A stretch of 64,000 nt of DNA from CAG-488 sp051881315 (GTDB lineage: Bacteria > Bacillota > Clostridia > Oscillospirales > Acutalibacteraceae), in the NCBI GenBank assembly GCA_051881315.1, contig JBJEPQ010000056.1, positions 62,001 to 126,000 on the forward strand, given 5' to 3'. Below the pieces are notes generated by a model that had not been told where the DNA came from, searched no databases, and was given only the letters and a program-made list of their open reading frames with translations. Made by a program: the position numbers and the translations under genes. Below, one piece after another: positions 8,898 to 17,273 of this stretch. Position 1 is the stretch's first letter. The number at the start of each line of letters is the position of its first letter.

Positions 8898-9793
8898 TTT
8901 ACGTCGGAATAAAACTCGTCGATATATTTTTCAACATCGGCTCTCGTTGCCTTGAACGGTCCGGGAATTTCCATCTTGTTGGAAACGGTTGCGGTTGCAT
9001 AAAGCAGGGAGTCCTTCATCGAGTGGGTGAGCCTCTCCGTCATATATGCGGCAAAGGTCGTATCTCCCCGTCCGGTGCGGCCGCTGAGGTTTCTTGCACG
9101 GATCGGTACGGAGCAGAATTCCTTGCCGTCATAGGCAATGACCTCGGTGTTGTGCGTGATGACAACTTCCTTTGCGCCCCATGAATGGAGAAGCTTTGCA
9201 GCTTCGTATCTGTCGGTAAGTCCTGTGAGGATTTCCGCTTCGGCGGCGTCGGTCTTGAGAAAATCAATGTAGGGCAGGACCTCTTTCTTCTCTTTCCAGT
9301 CCTCAAAGAACATTGTGTGATCCTCAAGGTTTACATGGCGAAGAAGTGCCTGAACATCAACGGCAACCTTACCCCTCTTTGAGGCCTCAATCATCATTTC
9401 GTTTGTGAAATCGCCGTAAACAAGTCCTGCAAAGTGGTAGATATCCGCCTCGACATCTTCGGGAATATCATCGATGGAAAACGGTGTGCCAACGCTTATG
9501 CACATACATTTTCTTCGCTCCTTGTCGGCGGTGAAATACTGATTGTCCATCGTGCAGGAGGACTCCGACATAATGCAGTAAATATCCTCCTTGGGAATTG
9601 TGAAATATGTAAGTCTCTCGCTGTCGGCAGGATTGATCTTTGTCAATGCGGCAACCTTGTGACCGAGAGCGTAAGCGGATGCCGAGGAATAAATAACTGC
9701 TCCGCCGATTGCGTTTGTCTCATTTCCGAGATAATCGGTGTCATGATCCATTGTGATATGTCCGATTATAAGTGATTCGTAATGCTTCATCAT
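8894..9793 (-). CDS. PfkB-family carbohydrate kinase
   Basis: The 299-residue product has the ribokinase/PfkB fold. The N-terminal sugar-binding region contains the NAIGGAVIYSS pattern, and the C-terminal catalytic motif GRTGRGDTTFAAYM contains the anion-hole glycines and the base aspartate. The substrate is not evident; in this family it can be a sugar, nucleoside or hydroxymethylpyrimidine. The first ATG overlaps the stop of the glycosyltransferase by four bases and a second ATG follows immediately; an AAGGAGAA site lies in the end of the upstream gene. It is unusual to find such a kinase between a GT2 enzyme and an acyltransferase; it may supply a phosphorylated sugar for the same surface glycan. 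Confidence 0.8.
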   Translation of the reverse strand: MMKHYESLIIGHITMDHDTDYLGNETNAIGGAVIYSSASAYALGHKVAALTKINPADSERLTYFTIPKEDIYCIMSESSCTMDNQYFTADKERRKCMCISVGTPFSIDDIPEDVEADIYHFAGLVYGDFTNEMMIEASKRGKVAVDVQALLRHVNLEDHTMFFEDWKEKKEVLPYIDFLKTDAAEAEILTGLTDRYEAAKLLHSWGAKEVVITHNTEVIAYDGKEFCSVPIRARNLSGRTGRGDTTFAAYMTERLTHSMKDSLLYATATVSNKMEIPGPFKATRADVEKYIDEFYSDVK

Positions 9794-10731
9794 TCTTCTC
9801 CTTTTTCTTCATAATTGAGAATTTCTTTGGCTATATAAATAGGTCTGTTTTTGACCTGTAAATACGTTCTGGAAAGGTATTCGCCGATAATCCCGAGGAA
9901 AAGGGAATTAAGTCCGCCGAGGAAAAGCAGAAGCGTAATTATCGCAACGGCACTTGTGATCTCCCCGACCGCCGCACCGACAATCAGCGCAATAATTAGA
10001 TAGAGTACAGAAATTCCCATCAGACCTATTCCTGCATAGGAAGCCGCCTTGAGCGGAACCGTTGAATAGCCGACTATGCCCTCAATCGCATATCTGAACA
10101 GCTTCATAAACGACCACTTTGATTTGCCTGCGGCACGCTCCTGAACCTCGTAAGGAATATACTTCGTGTTGTAGCCGACGAAGGAGAATATTCCCTTTGA
10201 AAAGCGGCTGTATTCCGACATTTCAAGCACCGAGTCAAGCATCTGCCGTCGCATAAGGCGAAAATCGCTTGCGCCTGGGTAAAGCTCCACATCGGACATT
10301 TTATTGATTATCTTATAGAAATTATCCTTGAAGAAGATAAGCAGCTTGCTCTCCTTGCGTTCGCCCTGATATGCCGCTACGCAGTCGATATCCTTGTTGT
10401 TGTCAAGGATATCTTTCATCTCAAGCACAACTTCGGGACGCTGCTGAAGATCGGCGTCGATAACGCATGTGTAATCGCCGCTTGACATCTTCAAGCCGGC
10501 ATAGATTGCCGCCTCCTTGCCGAAGTTACGGGAGAAGTTGACCACCTTGACATTATCCGCCCTCTCATATATAGCTCTGAGCAGTTCAGGCGTTTTATCA
10601 CGGCTGCCGTCGTTTACAAAGACCAGTTCGTAATCTTCGACCTTATCCTTGAATACACGCGTGACCTCGCTGTAAAAATTTATTACGCTTTCCTCTTCGT
10701 TAAAGCACGGTACAACAAGAGTCAGTTTCAT
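9790..10731 (-). CDS. GT2 glycosyltransferase, polyprenyl-phosphate sugar transferase type
   Basis: The 313-residue product begins VVPCFNEEESV and carries FVNDGSRDKT and IDADLQQRPE, the nucleotide- and metal-binding motifs of DPM1/GtrB-like enzymes. Two membrane helices lie near the C-terminus. Such enzymes move a sugar from a nucleotide donor to undecaprenyl phosphate on the inner membrane face. An upstream GTG at 10740 is in frame, but the ATG at 10731 has a better placed GGGTGA site and leaves one base after the rmlD stop. Its place after rmlACD suggests a role in rhamnose-containing or related glycan assembly. A paralogue lies at 34098-35045. Confidence 0.88.
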   Translation of the reverse strand: MKLTLVVPCFNEEESVINFYSEVTRVFKDKVEDYELVFVNDGSRDKTPELLRAIYERADNVKVVNFSRNFGKEAAIYAGLKMSSGDYTCVIDADLQQRPEVVLEMKDILDNNKDIDCVAAYQGERKESKLLIFFKDNFYKIINKMSDVELYPGASDFRLMRRQMLDSVLEMSEYSRFSKGIFSFVGYNTKYIPYEVQERAAGKSKWSFMKLFRYAIEGIVGYSTVPLKAASYAGIGLMGISVLYLIIALIVGAAVGEITSAVAIITLLLFLGGLNSLFLGIIGEYLSRTYLQVKNRPIYIAKEILNYEEKGEE

Positions 10732-10732
10732 G

Positions 10733-11578
10733 TTATTCACCCATTTCTTTTAAAAATCTTTTCAATGCGTCCTGCCATGACGGCAGTCTTTTTATTCCTG
10801 CTTCATCAAGGCACTTCTTACTGAGCCTTGAATTATGCGGTCTTTCGGCTTTGGCAGGATACTCGGACGAGGGAACGGGATTGATAACTGTTTTTTTACC
10901 GCCGAGCTTCATTATCTCTGCCGCAAACTCCGCCCATGAGCAGTAGTTTTCATTAGTTCCGTGATATATTCCGTACTTATCCGTCACAATCAAATCACAG
11001 ATAAGCCTTGCAAGATCCGGAGTGTAGGTCGGAGAGCCGATCTGATCGCAGACAACATTCAGGCTTTCCTTTTCGTCACCGAGCCTGAGCATCGTTTTGA
11101 CAAAATTATTACCGTTGATTCCGAACACCCACGAGGTGCGGACAATAAAAAATTTGTCGATATATTTCATTACGGCTTTCTCGCCCTCAAGCTTTGTAAC
11201 GCCGTAAACATTTTTCGGATTTGTCGGGCTGTCCGTTTCAAAGGGTGCTTCTCCGTCGCCGCCGTAAACGTAGTCAGTGCTGACATAAAGCATCTTTGCC
11301 TTGAGCTTTTCGCAGGCAACGGCGATATTCTCCGTGCCGTCAGCATTTACCTTGCGGCAATTTTCTTCGTCGTCCTCGGCTCTGTCCACGGCGGTATATG
11401 CCGCACAGTGAATTACCGCATCGGGAGCATAGTCGCAGATAAATCCGACAGTTTCGTCACGGTCGGTAATGTCAAAATCCTCCCTGTCAACGCCCTTACA
11501 TTCAACTGAACGGGAGTTCAGCTCCTTGACAACATCATAGCCGAGCTGACCGTTATAGCCCGTAACAAGTATTTTCAT
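10733..11578 (-). CDS. rfbD: dTDP-4-dehydrorhamnose reductase
   Basis: The 281-residue product is an extended short-chain dehydrogenase. It has an N-terminal ILVTGYNGQLG dinucleotide loop (residues 3-13), CAAYTAVDRAED, the STDYVYGG segment and the YGVTK catalytic Tyr/Lys pair. This is the RmlD pattern. It reduces dTDP-4-dehydro-L-rhamnose to dTDP-L-rhamnose with NADPH, the last step of rhamnose donor synthesis. It lies 27 bases after rmlC and one base before the glycosyltransferase ATG. rmlA and rmlC are directly upstream; rmlB is not in the window. Confidence 0.93.
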   Translation of the reverse strand: MKILVTGYNGQLGYDVVKELNSRSVECKGVDREDFDITDRDETVGFICDYAPDAVIHCAAYTAVDRAEDDEENCRKVNADGTENIAVACEKLKAKMLYVSTDYVYGGDGEAPFETDSPTNPKNVYGVTKLEGEKAVMKYIDKFFIVRTSWVFGINGNNFVKTMLRLGDEKESLNVVCDQIGSPTYTPDLARLICDLIVTDKYGIYHGTNENYCSWAEFAAEIMKLGGKKTVINPVPSSEYPAKAERPHNSRLSKKCLDEAGIKRLPSWQDALKRFLKEMGE

Positions 11579-11605
11579 AATTCTTGAATTTTCCTTTCCG
11601 CCGCA

Positions 11606-12157
11606 TTAAAAGGTAAATCTGACATCGCTGTCCTTTAAGAGCGGCGCAGACATATCCTTCTTGGAGAGTATGGGATTTTCAATGCCCCAATCAACTCCGA
11701 TTTCGGGATCGTCAAAGCGAATACTCCTGTCGTCCTCGGGGCAGTAAAACTCATCGACCTTATACATAACCTCAACGTCATCGGTGAGGGTGACAAAGCC
11801 ATGCAGACAACCCTTGGGAATAAAAAACAATTTCTTGTTTTCTTCGTTGAGGATCACGGAAGTCCACTTCATAAAGGTCGGAGATCCCTCGCGGATATCG
11901 ACCGCAACGTCCATAATCTCACCTCTGACGCAGGTCAAAAGCTTGCTCTGCGCCGTGGGATTTACCTGACAATGAAGTCCCCTGAGGGTACCTTTTTCCG
12001 CTGAAAAAGATCTGTTATCCTGAACAAAATCAACGTCAATACCTATCTCGGCAAGCTTTCTTTTTGAGTAGGACTCCATAAACCAGCCTCGGTTATCGCC
12101 GAACACATCGGGTTTAACTATTATTGCTCCGCTGATATCTGTATCATATGCTTTCAA
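11606..12157 (-). CDS. rfbC: dTDP-4-dehydrorhamnose 3,5-epimerase
   Basis: The 183-residue product has the cupin-type RmlC fold, with DNRGWFMESY near residue 20, FVQDNRSFS, GTLRGLHCQ (catalytic histidine) and a FIPKGCLHGF segment. It converts dTDP-4-dehydro-6-deoxyglucose to dTDP-4-dehydro-L-rhamnose. Translation starts at a TTG (12157-12155) behind an AAAGGGA site; no in-frame ATG fits better. It sits 17 bases after the rmlA stop, in the order A-C-D. Confidence 0.92.
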   Translation of the reverse strand: MKAYDTDISGAIIVKPDVFGDNRGWFMESYSKRKLAEIGIDVDFVQDNRSFSAEKGTLRGLHCQVNPTAQSKLLTCVRGEIMDVAVDIREGSPTFMKWTSVILNEENKKLFFIPKGCLHGFVTLTDDVEVMYKVDEFYCPEDDRSIRFDDPEIGVDWGIENPILSKKDMSAPLLKDSDVRFTF

Positions 12158-12174
12158 TTATGTCATTCCCTTTC

Positions 12175-13122
12175 TCACATTTTTTCGGTTGAATTCGGCG
12201 GCTCGTTTTCGGTACCCCAGCGAGGACGCTCTCCCTGCTTTTCCGAATACATAATCTTGCCCTCGGCAACCCTCATAAGGTGCTGACCGTAGGGCGATTT
12301 GCCGTACTGCTGTGCCGACTCGATAAGAGTTTTCTTGGAGATCCAGCGCATATTGTAGGCGATCTCCTCCGGGGCGGAAATCTGTATGCCCTGAAGCTTT
12401 TCTATCATGCGGATAAAGTTTGCCGCCTCCATAAGCGAATCAACCGTTCCCGTGTCAAGCCACGCAAAGCCTCTGCCCATCAGCTTGATGTCGAGGTCGC
12501 CGTTTTCAAGGTAGATCTGGTTGATGTCCGTTATCTCCAGCTCTCCTCTTGCCGAGGGTTTAAGGCTCTTGGCATATTCAACAACCCTGTTGTCGTAGAA
12601 ATAGAGACCGGTGATTGCATAATTTGACTTAGGCTCTTTCGGCTTTTCAACAATCTTTTTCGGCTTGCCTCTCTTGTCAAATTCAACGACGCCGAAGGCC
12701 TCGGGATTGTCAACATAGTAGCCGAAAACGGTGGCTCTGTTTGTGTTCTGAGCCGCCTGCCTGAGCATATGGCCGAAGCCGCTTCCGTAGAAAATATTGT
12801 CGCCGAGCACCATGGCAACGCTGTCCTTGCCGATGAATTTTTCACCGATGATGAATGCCTGAGCAAGTCCGTCGGGATGCTCCTGAACGGCATAGGACAG
12901 CTTCAGACCGAACTGGTGTCCCGTTCCGAGCAGACGTTCAAACTTCGGCGTGTCGTCAGGTGTTGAAATAATGAGGATCTCTCTGATGCCTGCAAGCATC
13001 AAGGTTGAAAGCGGATAATAAATCATCGGTTTGTCATAAACCGGCAAAAGCTGCTTACTGGTAACCATTGTCAAAGGATAAAGGCGTGTGCCCGATCCTC
13101 CTGCAAGAATGATTCCTTTCAT
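12175..13122 (-). CDS. rfbA: Glucose-1-phosphate thymidylyltransferase
   Basis: The 315-residue product starts MKGIILAGGSGTRLYPLT, the nucleotide-binding signature of RmlA. It continues with the PMIYYPLSTLMLAGI and FGVVEFD segments. It makes dTDP-glucose from dTTP and glucose 1-phosphate, the first step of dTDP-rhamnose synthesis. An in-frame ATG at 13194 would add 24 residues, but the ATG at 13122 has a GGAGGT site and begins exactly at the family's conserved N-terminus. It lies 40 bases after the fumarase-beta gene, without a visible terminator. Confidence 0.94.
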   Translation of the reverse strand: MKGIILAGGSGTRLYPLTMVTSKQLLPVYDKPMIYYPLSTLMLAGIREILIISTPDDTPKFERLLGTGHQFGLKLSYAVQEHPDGLAQAFIIGEKFIGKDSVAMVLGDNIFYGSGFGHMLRQAAQNTNRATVFGYYVDNPEAFGVVEFDKRGKPKKIVEKPKEPKSNYAITGLYFYDNRVVEYAKSLKPSARGELEITDINQIYLENGDLDIKLMGRGFAWLDTGTVDSLMEAANFIRMIEKLQGIQISAPEEIAYNMRWISKKTLIESAQQYGKSPYGQHLMRVAEGKIMYSEKQGERPRWGTENEPPNSTEKM

Positions 13123-13162
13123 TACTTTTTTACCTCCGTAATTATGTAAATTATTGTTATTT

Positions 13163-13690
13163 TCATTTGAAAAGGCTGCCCGAATGACAGTCAATACCGA
13201 CTATCAGCGGAAATTTGTCAAGTACAATCCTTTTGACCGATTCACATCCGAGATCGAAAAAGGCAATCTCCTTACATTCCTTAACACACTTTGCGGCAAG
13301 CGCACCTGCGCCGCCGACAGCACAGAGATATACCGCTTTATTTCTGACGATCGCATCGCAGACCGCCTTGTCTCTGCCGCCCTTGCCGATCATCGCCGCC
13401 AGTCCCCTGTCAAGAAGCAGGGGTGCAAACGGATCCATTCTGCCCGATGTTGTCGGACCGCATGAGCCTATCGGCAAGCCTTCCGGCGCAGGCGTAGGTC
13501 CTGCGTAATAGATGCAAGCCCCGTCGAGGTCAAAGGGAAGCTCTCCGTCTTCCTCGATGAGCTTGACTATTCTCTTGTGAGCCGCGTCACGGGAAGTATA
13601 GACAACTCCCGAGAGAATAACCCTGTCGCCTGCGTGAAGCTCGGACGCCTTCTCTTTAAGCTCGGATGTGTCCAATATATATTCTGCCAT
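13163..13690 (-). CDS. Fumarate hydratase class I / L-tartrate dehydratase beta subunit, orphan
   Basis: The 175-residue product matches the C-terminal (beta) domain of iron-sulfur fumarases and tartrate dehydratases. It shows the GPTP segment, a GSCGPTTSGRM pattern that binds the substrate carboxylates, and IGKGGRD. In two-subunit enzymes the alpha partner carries the [4Fe-4S] cluster; no alpha gene is next to it or elsewhere in the window. The ATG overlaps the stop of the coiled-coil gene by one base (TAATG). Alone it should not be active, so its partner must be encoded elsewhere. Confidence 0.88.
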   Translation of the reverse strand: MAEYILDTSELKEKASELHAGDRVILSGVVYTSRDAAHKRIVKLIEEDGELPFDLDGACIYYAGPTPAPEGLPIGSCGPTTSGRMDPFAPLLLDRGLAAMIGKGGRDKAVCDAIVRNKAVYLCAVGGAGALAAKCVKECKEIAFFDLGCESVKRIVLDKFPLIVGIDCHSGSLFK

Positions 13691-14175
13691 TAACTCAACT
13701 CCTGGATAAGCTGCTGAAGAATCTTTTCCGCCTTTTCGGGATCGGACTTCGCTTTTTCAAGCTTCTTCGCCGCTTTTTTTATCTGTGACTGAGCGTTCTT
13801 GCGAAGCTTTGCCGCCGCCGCCTCAGCCGACTCAACAAGCTTGTCACAGCGTTCTATCGTTTCCTCAGCCGCTTTTTTATCAGCCGACTCCGCCGCCTTT
13901 TTTTCAAGCTCGTCACATTTTTCACTCAGCTTTTCTGCCTTCGCCTCAGCCTCGGCGCACTTTAATCTTTGTTCCTCAAGCTCGGAAGAAAGACTTTCCG
14001 CAGTTTGCTTCAGCTCGGTGTTTTCCTCAGTCAGATTTCTGACAAGTCTGTCCTTGTCCGATATAATATTTTTATATTCCAACTGCGTCTTTTTGAGCTG
14101 TTGAATATAATTGATAACCGATTCCCTGTCAAATCCGCCGAACGGAGTCTTTTTAAAAAGAACTTCCTCTTTCAT
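13690..14175 (-). CDS. DivIVA-like coiled-coil protein
   Basis: The 161-residue product begins with LFKKTPFGGFDRESVINYI, which resembles the N-terminal membrane-binding segment and helix of DivIVA/GpsB proteins. From about residue 20 it is a nearly continuous coiled coil rich in Glu, Lys and Ala. The start ATG has a GGAAAGGA site. A second protein with the same opening (an FGGYD motif) lies at 53773-54429, and a classical DivIVA at 19526-20716. DivIVA-type proteins sense membrane curvature and scaffold division or growth sites. Here it sits between a membrane-anchored protein and a metabolic gene, so its target is unclear. Confidence 0.75.
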   Translation of the reverse strand: MKEEVLFKKTPFGGFDRESVINYIQQLKKTQLEYKNIISDKDRLVRNLTEENTELKQTAESLSSELEEQRLKCAEAEAKAEKLSEKCDELEKKAAESADKKAAEETIERCDKLVESAEAAAAKLRKNAQSQIKKAAKKLEKAKSDPEKAEKILQQLIQELS

Positions 14176-14200
14176 AGCTGTGACCGTCCTTTCCGCCGAA

Positions 14201-16267
14201 TTATCCGATATAAAGAATTTGCGTTACACCATCGCCGCACTTGACGGCTCCGTTCGTCAGCGAATAGCTGTAAAGCTCGCCGCTTCCGCTCTTATAATTT
14301 TTGATATATGCAAACGACTGTCCGCTGTAAATAAAATTATTCAGGCTCAGGTCGCTGTCAACAACGGCATAACCCTTTCCGTCATAAATGCCTACGGACA
14401 TAAGCTCGTCCGAATTGTCCTGTCTTGTGAGTACAATAACGAACGTATCGCTGACCGCAAAATACGAATACAGATTTTTGCAGACCTCTGCCTTGCCGCC
14501 CTTGGGCGTGAATTTATACAGAGTCTTTGTTCCCGTTGCATCAAGCTTTTCATAATACATTGAGCTTCCGACGGAAACGCAGTCGGACACATTGGAGTCG
14601 ATAAGGCGCTTACTGCTCATCTCGGAATTTTCGGGCTGATTGAAATACAGCTCGCTTTCCGAAACGGCATAAAGCTCTCCGCTGTCCGAGAAAACAAACT
14701 CCGTACGGTCAAGGTCATAGCCGTTGACCTCATATTCAAGCACCCTGCTTCCGTTATACCAGGAATAGAAGCAGCTGTCGCTGACGTCACAGGAGTTCTG
14801 AACAACATTGCGGATATAGTCCATCGCTTTCTGGACATTTGACTTGGTCGTGATCTCGACAAGCTCGTCCATCGTGATACTGTTTCCGATGCCGATTACG
14901 GATTTCCTGTAGATCAGTCTCGGATCGCCGTCCTTGGCAAATTCGACAATATTTTCCAGCGTCACGCCCGTTGCAAGCCTGTGTGAGCTTCCGCCCTTGT
15001 ATGCGAAGCAGGTGTATTCGTCCCGAACGGCAAGTCCGAGATCAAGCTTGTTAAGCTCCTCTCTGATCTCGTCCCTGATCGCTTTAAGCTCGTACTGATG
15101 AAGCGCCGCATTGTACTTTGTGGTGTCAAGCACCTTTCTCTTGAAGATGAAGCCCTTTTCAACCATGTAGTCGCTTTCAACGGGTTTCTGAATTTTCAGA
15201 TCGTTTTCATAGTAATTATCGGTAATAAAATCCTGCCAGTTTACGTTTGAAGTATTCTTTGTGAAATAATAAAGATTTCCGTTGTAGGAATAGTCGTTGA
15301 GGTAAACCTCGCTGACGTCCTTGCAGATACAGACGGGTTCTTCAAGCTCCTTGACGGAATAAATATTGACATCCGTTCCGCTTCCCGTCGCCTGTGTGTA
15401 AAGAATTTCGCAGTCGTTATCATCGGCGCAGTATTTTACATGGCTGATACCGCTTGCGACATTCTCGCTGTTCTCACCGTATTTTGCCCTGTGGAGCGAA
15501 TAGACGCTGCCGCTCCTGCGTGTGAAATAGACCGTATTGCCGACCGACGGAGGGAAAAACTCCTCGACCGAATCGGCAACTGTATCCGCTTTTTGATTTT
15601 CAACGCTGTACATATAACAGCTTGTGATTTCCGATTTTGTTATTCCGTAGCAGGCAAACTGACCGTCCTTAGTTGTTTTCCAGCCGTCGTCGATACCCTT
15701 CTCGACGAATTTACCCTGCTTTTTCAATGATTTTTTGCTTGCGACCTCGATCAGTCTGAGGTCATATTTGCCCGTGGTTGACGAGGTGTTTCGGGTGAGC
15801 CAGACAAACATTCCGTCCTTAGAAACCGATATCTCCCTCGCCTCGCCGATGTTGTATTCTGTACCGTCAACAAGCTTGATTACCGCATTTTTATCCGTCG
15901 TTTTATAAATTGCGGCAACGGGAGACGAATTGGCATCTGCCCTCTCTACCCCGAAATAGGCTCCTGCAATTCCGCCGACAACGAAGATTATCAGCGCAAC
16001 GCAGGCAATCAATGTTTTTATTCTTGACTCCGCTCTTGCGGAGATTTTTTTCTTTTTTGATGTTTTCTTTTCTGCTGTGTTTTTCTCGTTTCTCTTTCCG
16101 TCAAAATCCAACGTAATATTTTCCGGACTTACAACGTCGTCAAGCGGCTGAATATCGCCCGAAAAACTCATTGCTTCATAAATCGGCAAAAGCTCAGACC
16201 GGGAAACTGCCTGAGCGTCATCGTCGTATTCTTCGTTTAAAGGTCTGAAACCGTCGCTTTCTTTCAT
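14201..16267 (-). CDS. Single-pass membrane protein with large extracellular domain, function unknown
   Basis: The ATG at 16267 has a GGAG site seven bases upstream and gives 688 residues; a TTG ten codons earlier lies inside a hairpin and is less likely. The first ~85 residues are charged and cytoplasmic, ending in a Lys-rich patch. One membrane helix follows (IACVALIIFVVGGIAGAYFG), and then ~570 residues outside the cell. The outer part has repeated short strand patterns (YxxxVxS, LYYFTKN, SMYYEK, LYSYSL), which fit a beta-propeller-like, WD40/DUF5050-like fold. No catalytic motif was seen. The next gene downstream encodes a DivIVA-like protein, so the two may act together at the envelope; this is inference from position. 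Confidence 0.75.
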   Translation of the reverse strand: MKESDGFRPLNEEYDDDAQAVSRSELLPIYEAMSFSGDIQPLDDVVSPENITLDFDGKRNEKNTAEKKTSKKKKISARAESRIKTLIACVALIIFVVGGIAGAYFGVERADANSSPVAAIYKTTDKNAVIKLVDGTEYNIGEAREISVSKDGMFVWLTRNTSSTTGKYDLRLIEVASKKSLKKQGKFVEKGIDDGWKTTKDGQFACYGITKSEITSCYMYSVENQKADTVADSVEEFFPPSVGNTVYFTRRSGSVYSLHRAKYGENSENVASGISHVKYCADDNDCEILYTQATGSGTDVNIYSVKELEEPVCICKDVSEVYLNDYSYNGNLYYFTKNTSNVNWQDFITDNYYENDLKIQKPVESDYMVEKGFIFKRKVLDTTKYNAALHQYELKAIRDEIREELNKLDLGLAVRDEYTCFAYKGGSSHRLATGVTLENIVEFAKDGDPRLIYRKSVIGIGNSITMDELVEITTKSNVQKAMDYIRNVVQNSCDVSDSCFYSWYNGSRVLEYEVNGYDLDRTEFVFSDSGELYAVSESELYFNQPENSEMSSKRLIDSNVSDCVSVGSSMYYEKLDATGTKTLYKFTPKGGKAEVCKNLYSYFAVSDTFVIVLTRQDNSDELMSVGIYDGKGYAVVDSDLSLNNFIYSGQSFAYIKNYKSGSGELYSYSLTNGAVKCGDGVTQILYIG

Positions 16268-16280
16268 CTTTTTCTCCGGT

Positions 16281-16312
16281 TCCCGTTCCGTCCGCAAAGG
16301 AACGGAACGGGA
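16281..16312 (-). promoter_or_regulatory. Perfect 11-bp inverted repeat before the membrane protein gene
   Basis: Arms 16281-16291 and 16302-16312 are exact complements around a 10-base loop. It sits between the transketolase stop (16323) and the ribosome site at about 16275. No T-run follows on either strand, so it is not a standard terminator. It could be an mRNA-processing or translational control hairpin. Confidence 0.45.
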
Positions 16313-16322
16313 GAAAGTTAAA

Positions 16323-17270
16323 TTATTTCATTGAAATAGCTTTCTTCGCTTTTTCAACAATATTGGAAGCGCAAAGTCCGTAGATCTTTAGCATCTCAAC
16401 TGCGGGGCCTGAGCCGCCGAACTTATCTTCTACGCCGACTCTGACAACGGGAACGGGCTTGCCCTCACAGACAACCTCCGCAACCGCAGAGCCGAGTCCG
16501 CCGATAATGTTGTGCTCCTCGGCGGTAACGATAGCGCCTGTTTCCTCAGCCGCCTTGAGAATGATATCCTTGTCGATCGGCTTGATTGTATGGATATTGA
16601 TAACTCTTGCGGAGATACCCTCCTCCTTGAGCATATCCTTGGCGATCATCGCCTCGTTTACCATAAGACCTGTTGCAACGATAGTTACATCACTGCCCTC
16701 GGCAAGCTCAATTCCCTTGCCGATCTCAAACTTATAGGTGTCGGGATCGTTGAAACGGGGAACGGCAAGTCTGCCGAAACGCAGATATACAGGTCCCTCG
16801 TACTCAGCCGCGGCAAAAACTGCGGCACGAGCCTCTACATCATCGGCAGGGTTGATGATAACCATACCAGGGATAGTTCTCATCAGGGCGATATCCTCAC
16901 AGCACTGATGGCTTGCGCCGTCCTCACCGACGGAAATACCTGCATGAGTTGCGCCGAGCTTAACGTTGAGGTGGGGATAGCCTATTGTATTTCTGACCTG
17001 CTCAAAAGCACGTCCTGCAAGGAACATTGCAAAGGAGCTTGCAAAAACGGTGTGTCCCGTTGTGGCAAGACCTGCGGCAACGCCGACAAGGTTGCACTCT
17101 GCAATACCTGCATCAAAAAATCTGTCCGGGAAAGCCTTTTTGAACATACCCGTTTTTGTAGCGGCGGCAAGATCGGCGTCCATAACAATAAGGCTCTCGT
17201 CCTTCTCGCCGAGCTCAACCAAAGCTTTACCGTAAGCTTCTCTTGTTGCTGTTTTTATTACGTCTGCCAT
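16323..17270 (-). CDS. Transketolase, C-terminal subunit
   Basis: The 315-residue product covers the pyrimidine-binding and C-terminal domains of a split transketolase. It contains VMDADLAAATKT near residue 29, AGIAECNLVGVAAGLA, ASFAMFLAGRAFEQVRN and a DGASHQCCEDIALMR stretch. Together with the N-terminal subunit it transfers two-carbon units in the pentose phosphate pathway. It follows that gene by three bases. Many anaerobic Firmicutes encode transketolase in two halves, so this is not a broken gene. Confidence 0.92.
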   Translation of the reverse strand: MADVIKTATREAYGKALVELGEKDESLIVMDADLAAATKTGMFKKAFPDRFFDAGIAECNLVGVAAGLATTGHTVFASSFAMFLAGRAFEQVRNTIGYPHLNVKLGATHAGISVGEDGASHQCCEDIALMRTIPGMVIINPADDVEARAAVFAAAEYEGPVYLRFGRLAVPRFNDPDTYKFEIGKGIELAEGSDVTIVATGLMVNEAMIAKDMLKEEGISARVINIHTIKPIDKDIILKAAEETGAIVTAEEHNIIGGLGSAVAEVVCEGKPVPVVRVGVEDKFGGSGPAVEMLKIYGLCASNIVEKAKKAISMK

Positions 17271-17273
17271 TTC

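Noticed and set aside
13123..13194. N-terminal extension of RmlA
   Set aside because: The internal ATG at 13122 has GGAGGT and begins at the conserved family start; the extension has no homologous features.
16281..16312. Hairpin as a rho-independent terminator
   Set aside because: Neither strand has a T-run after the stem, so it is listed only as a possible control or processing hairpin.
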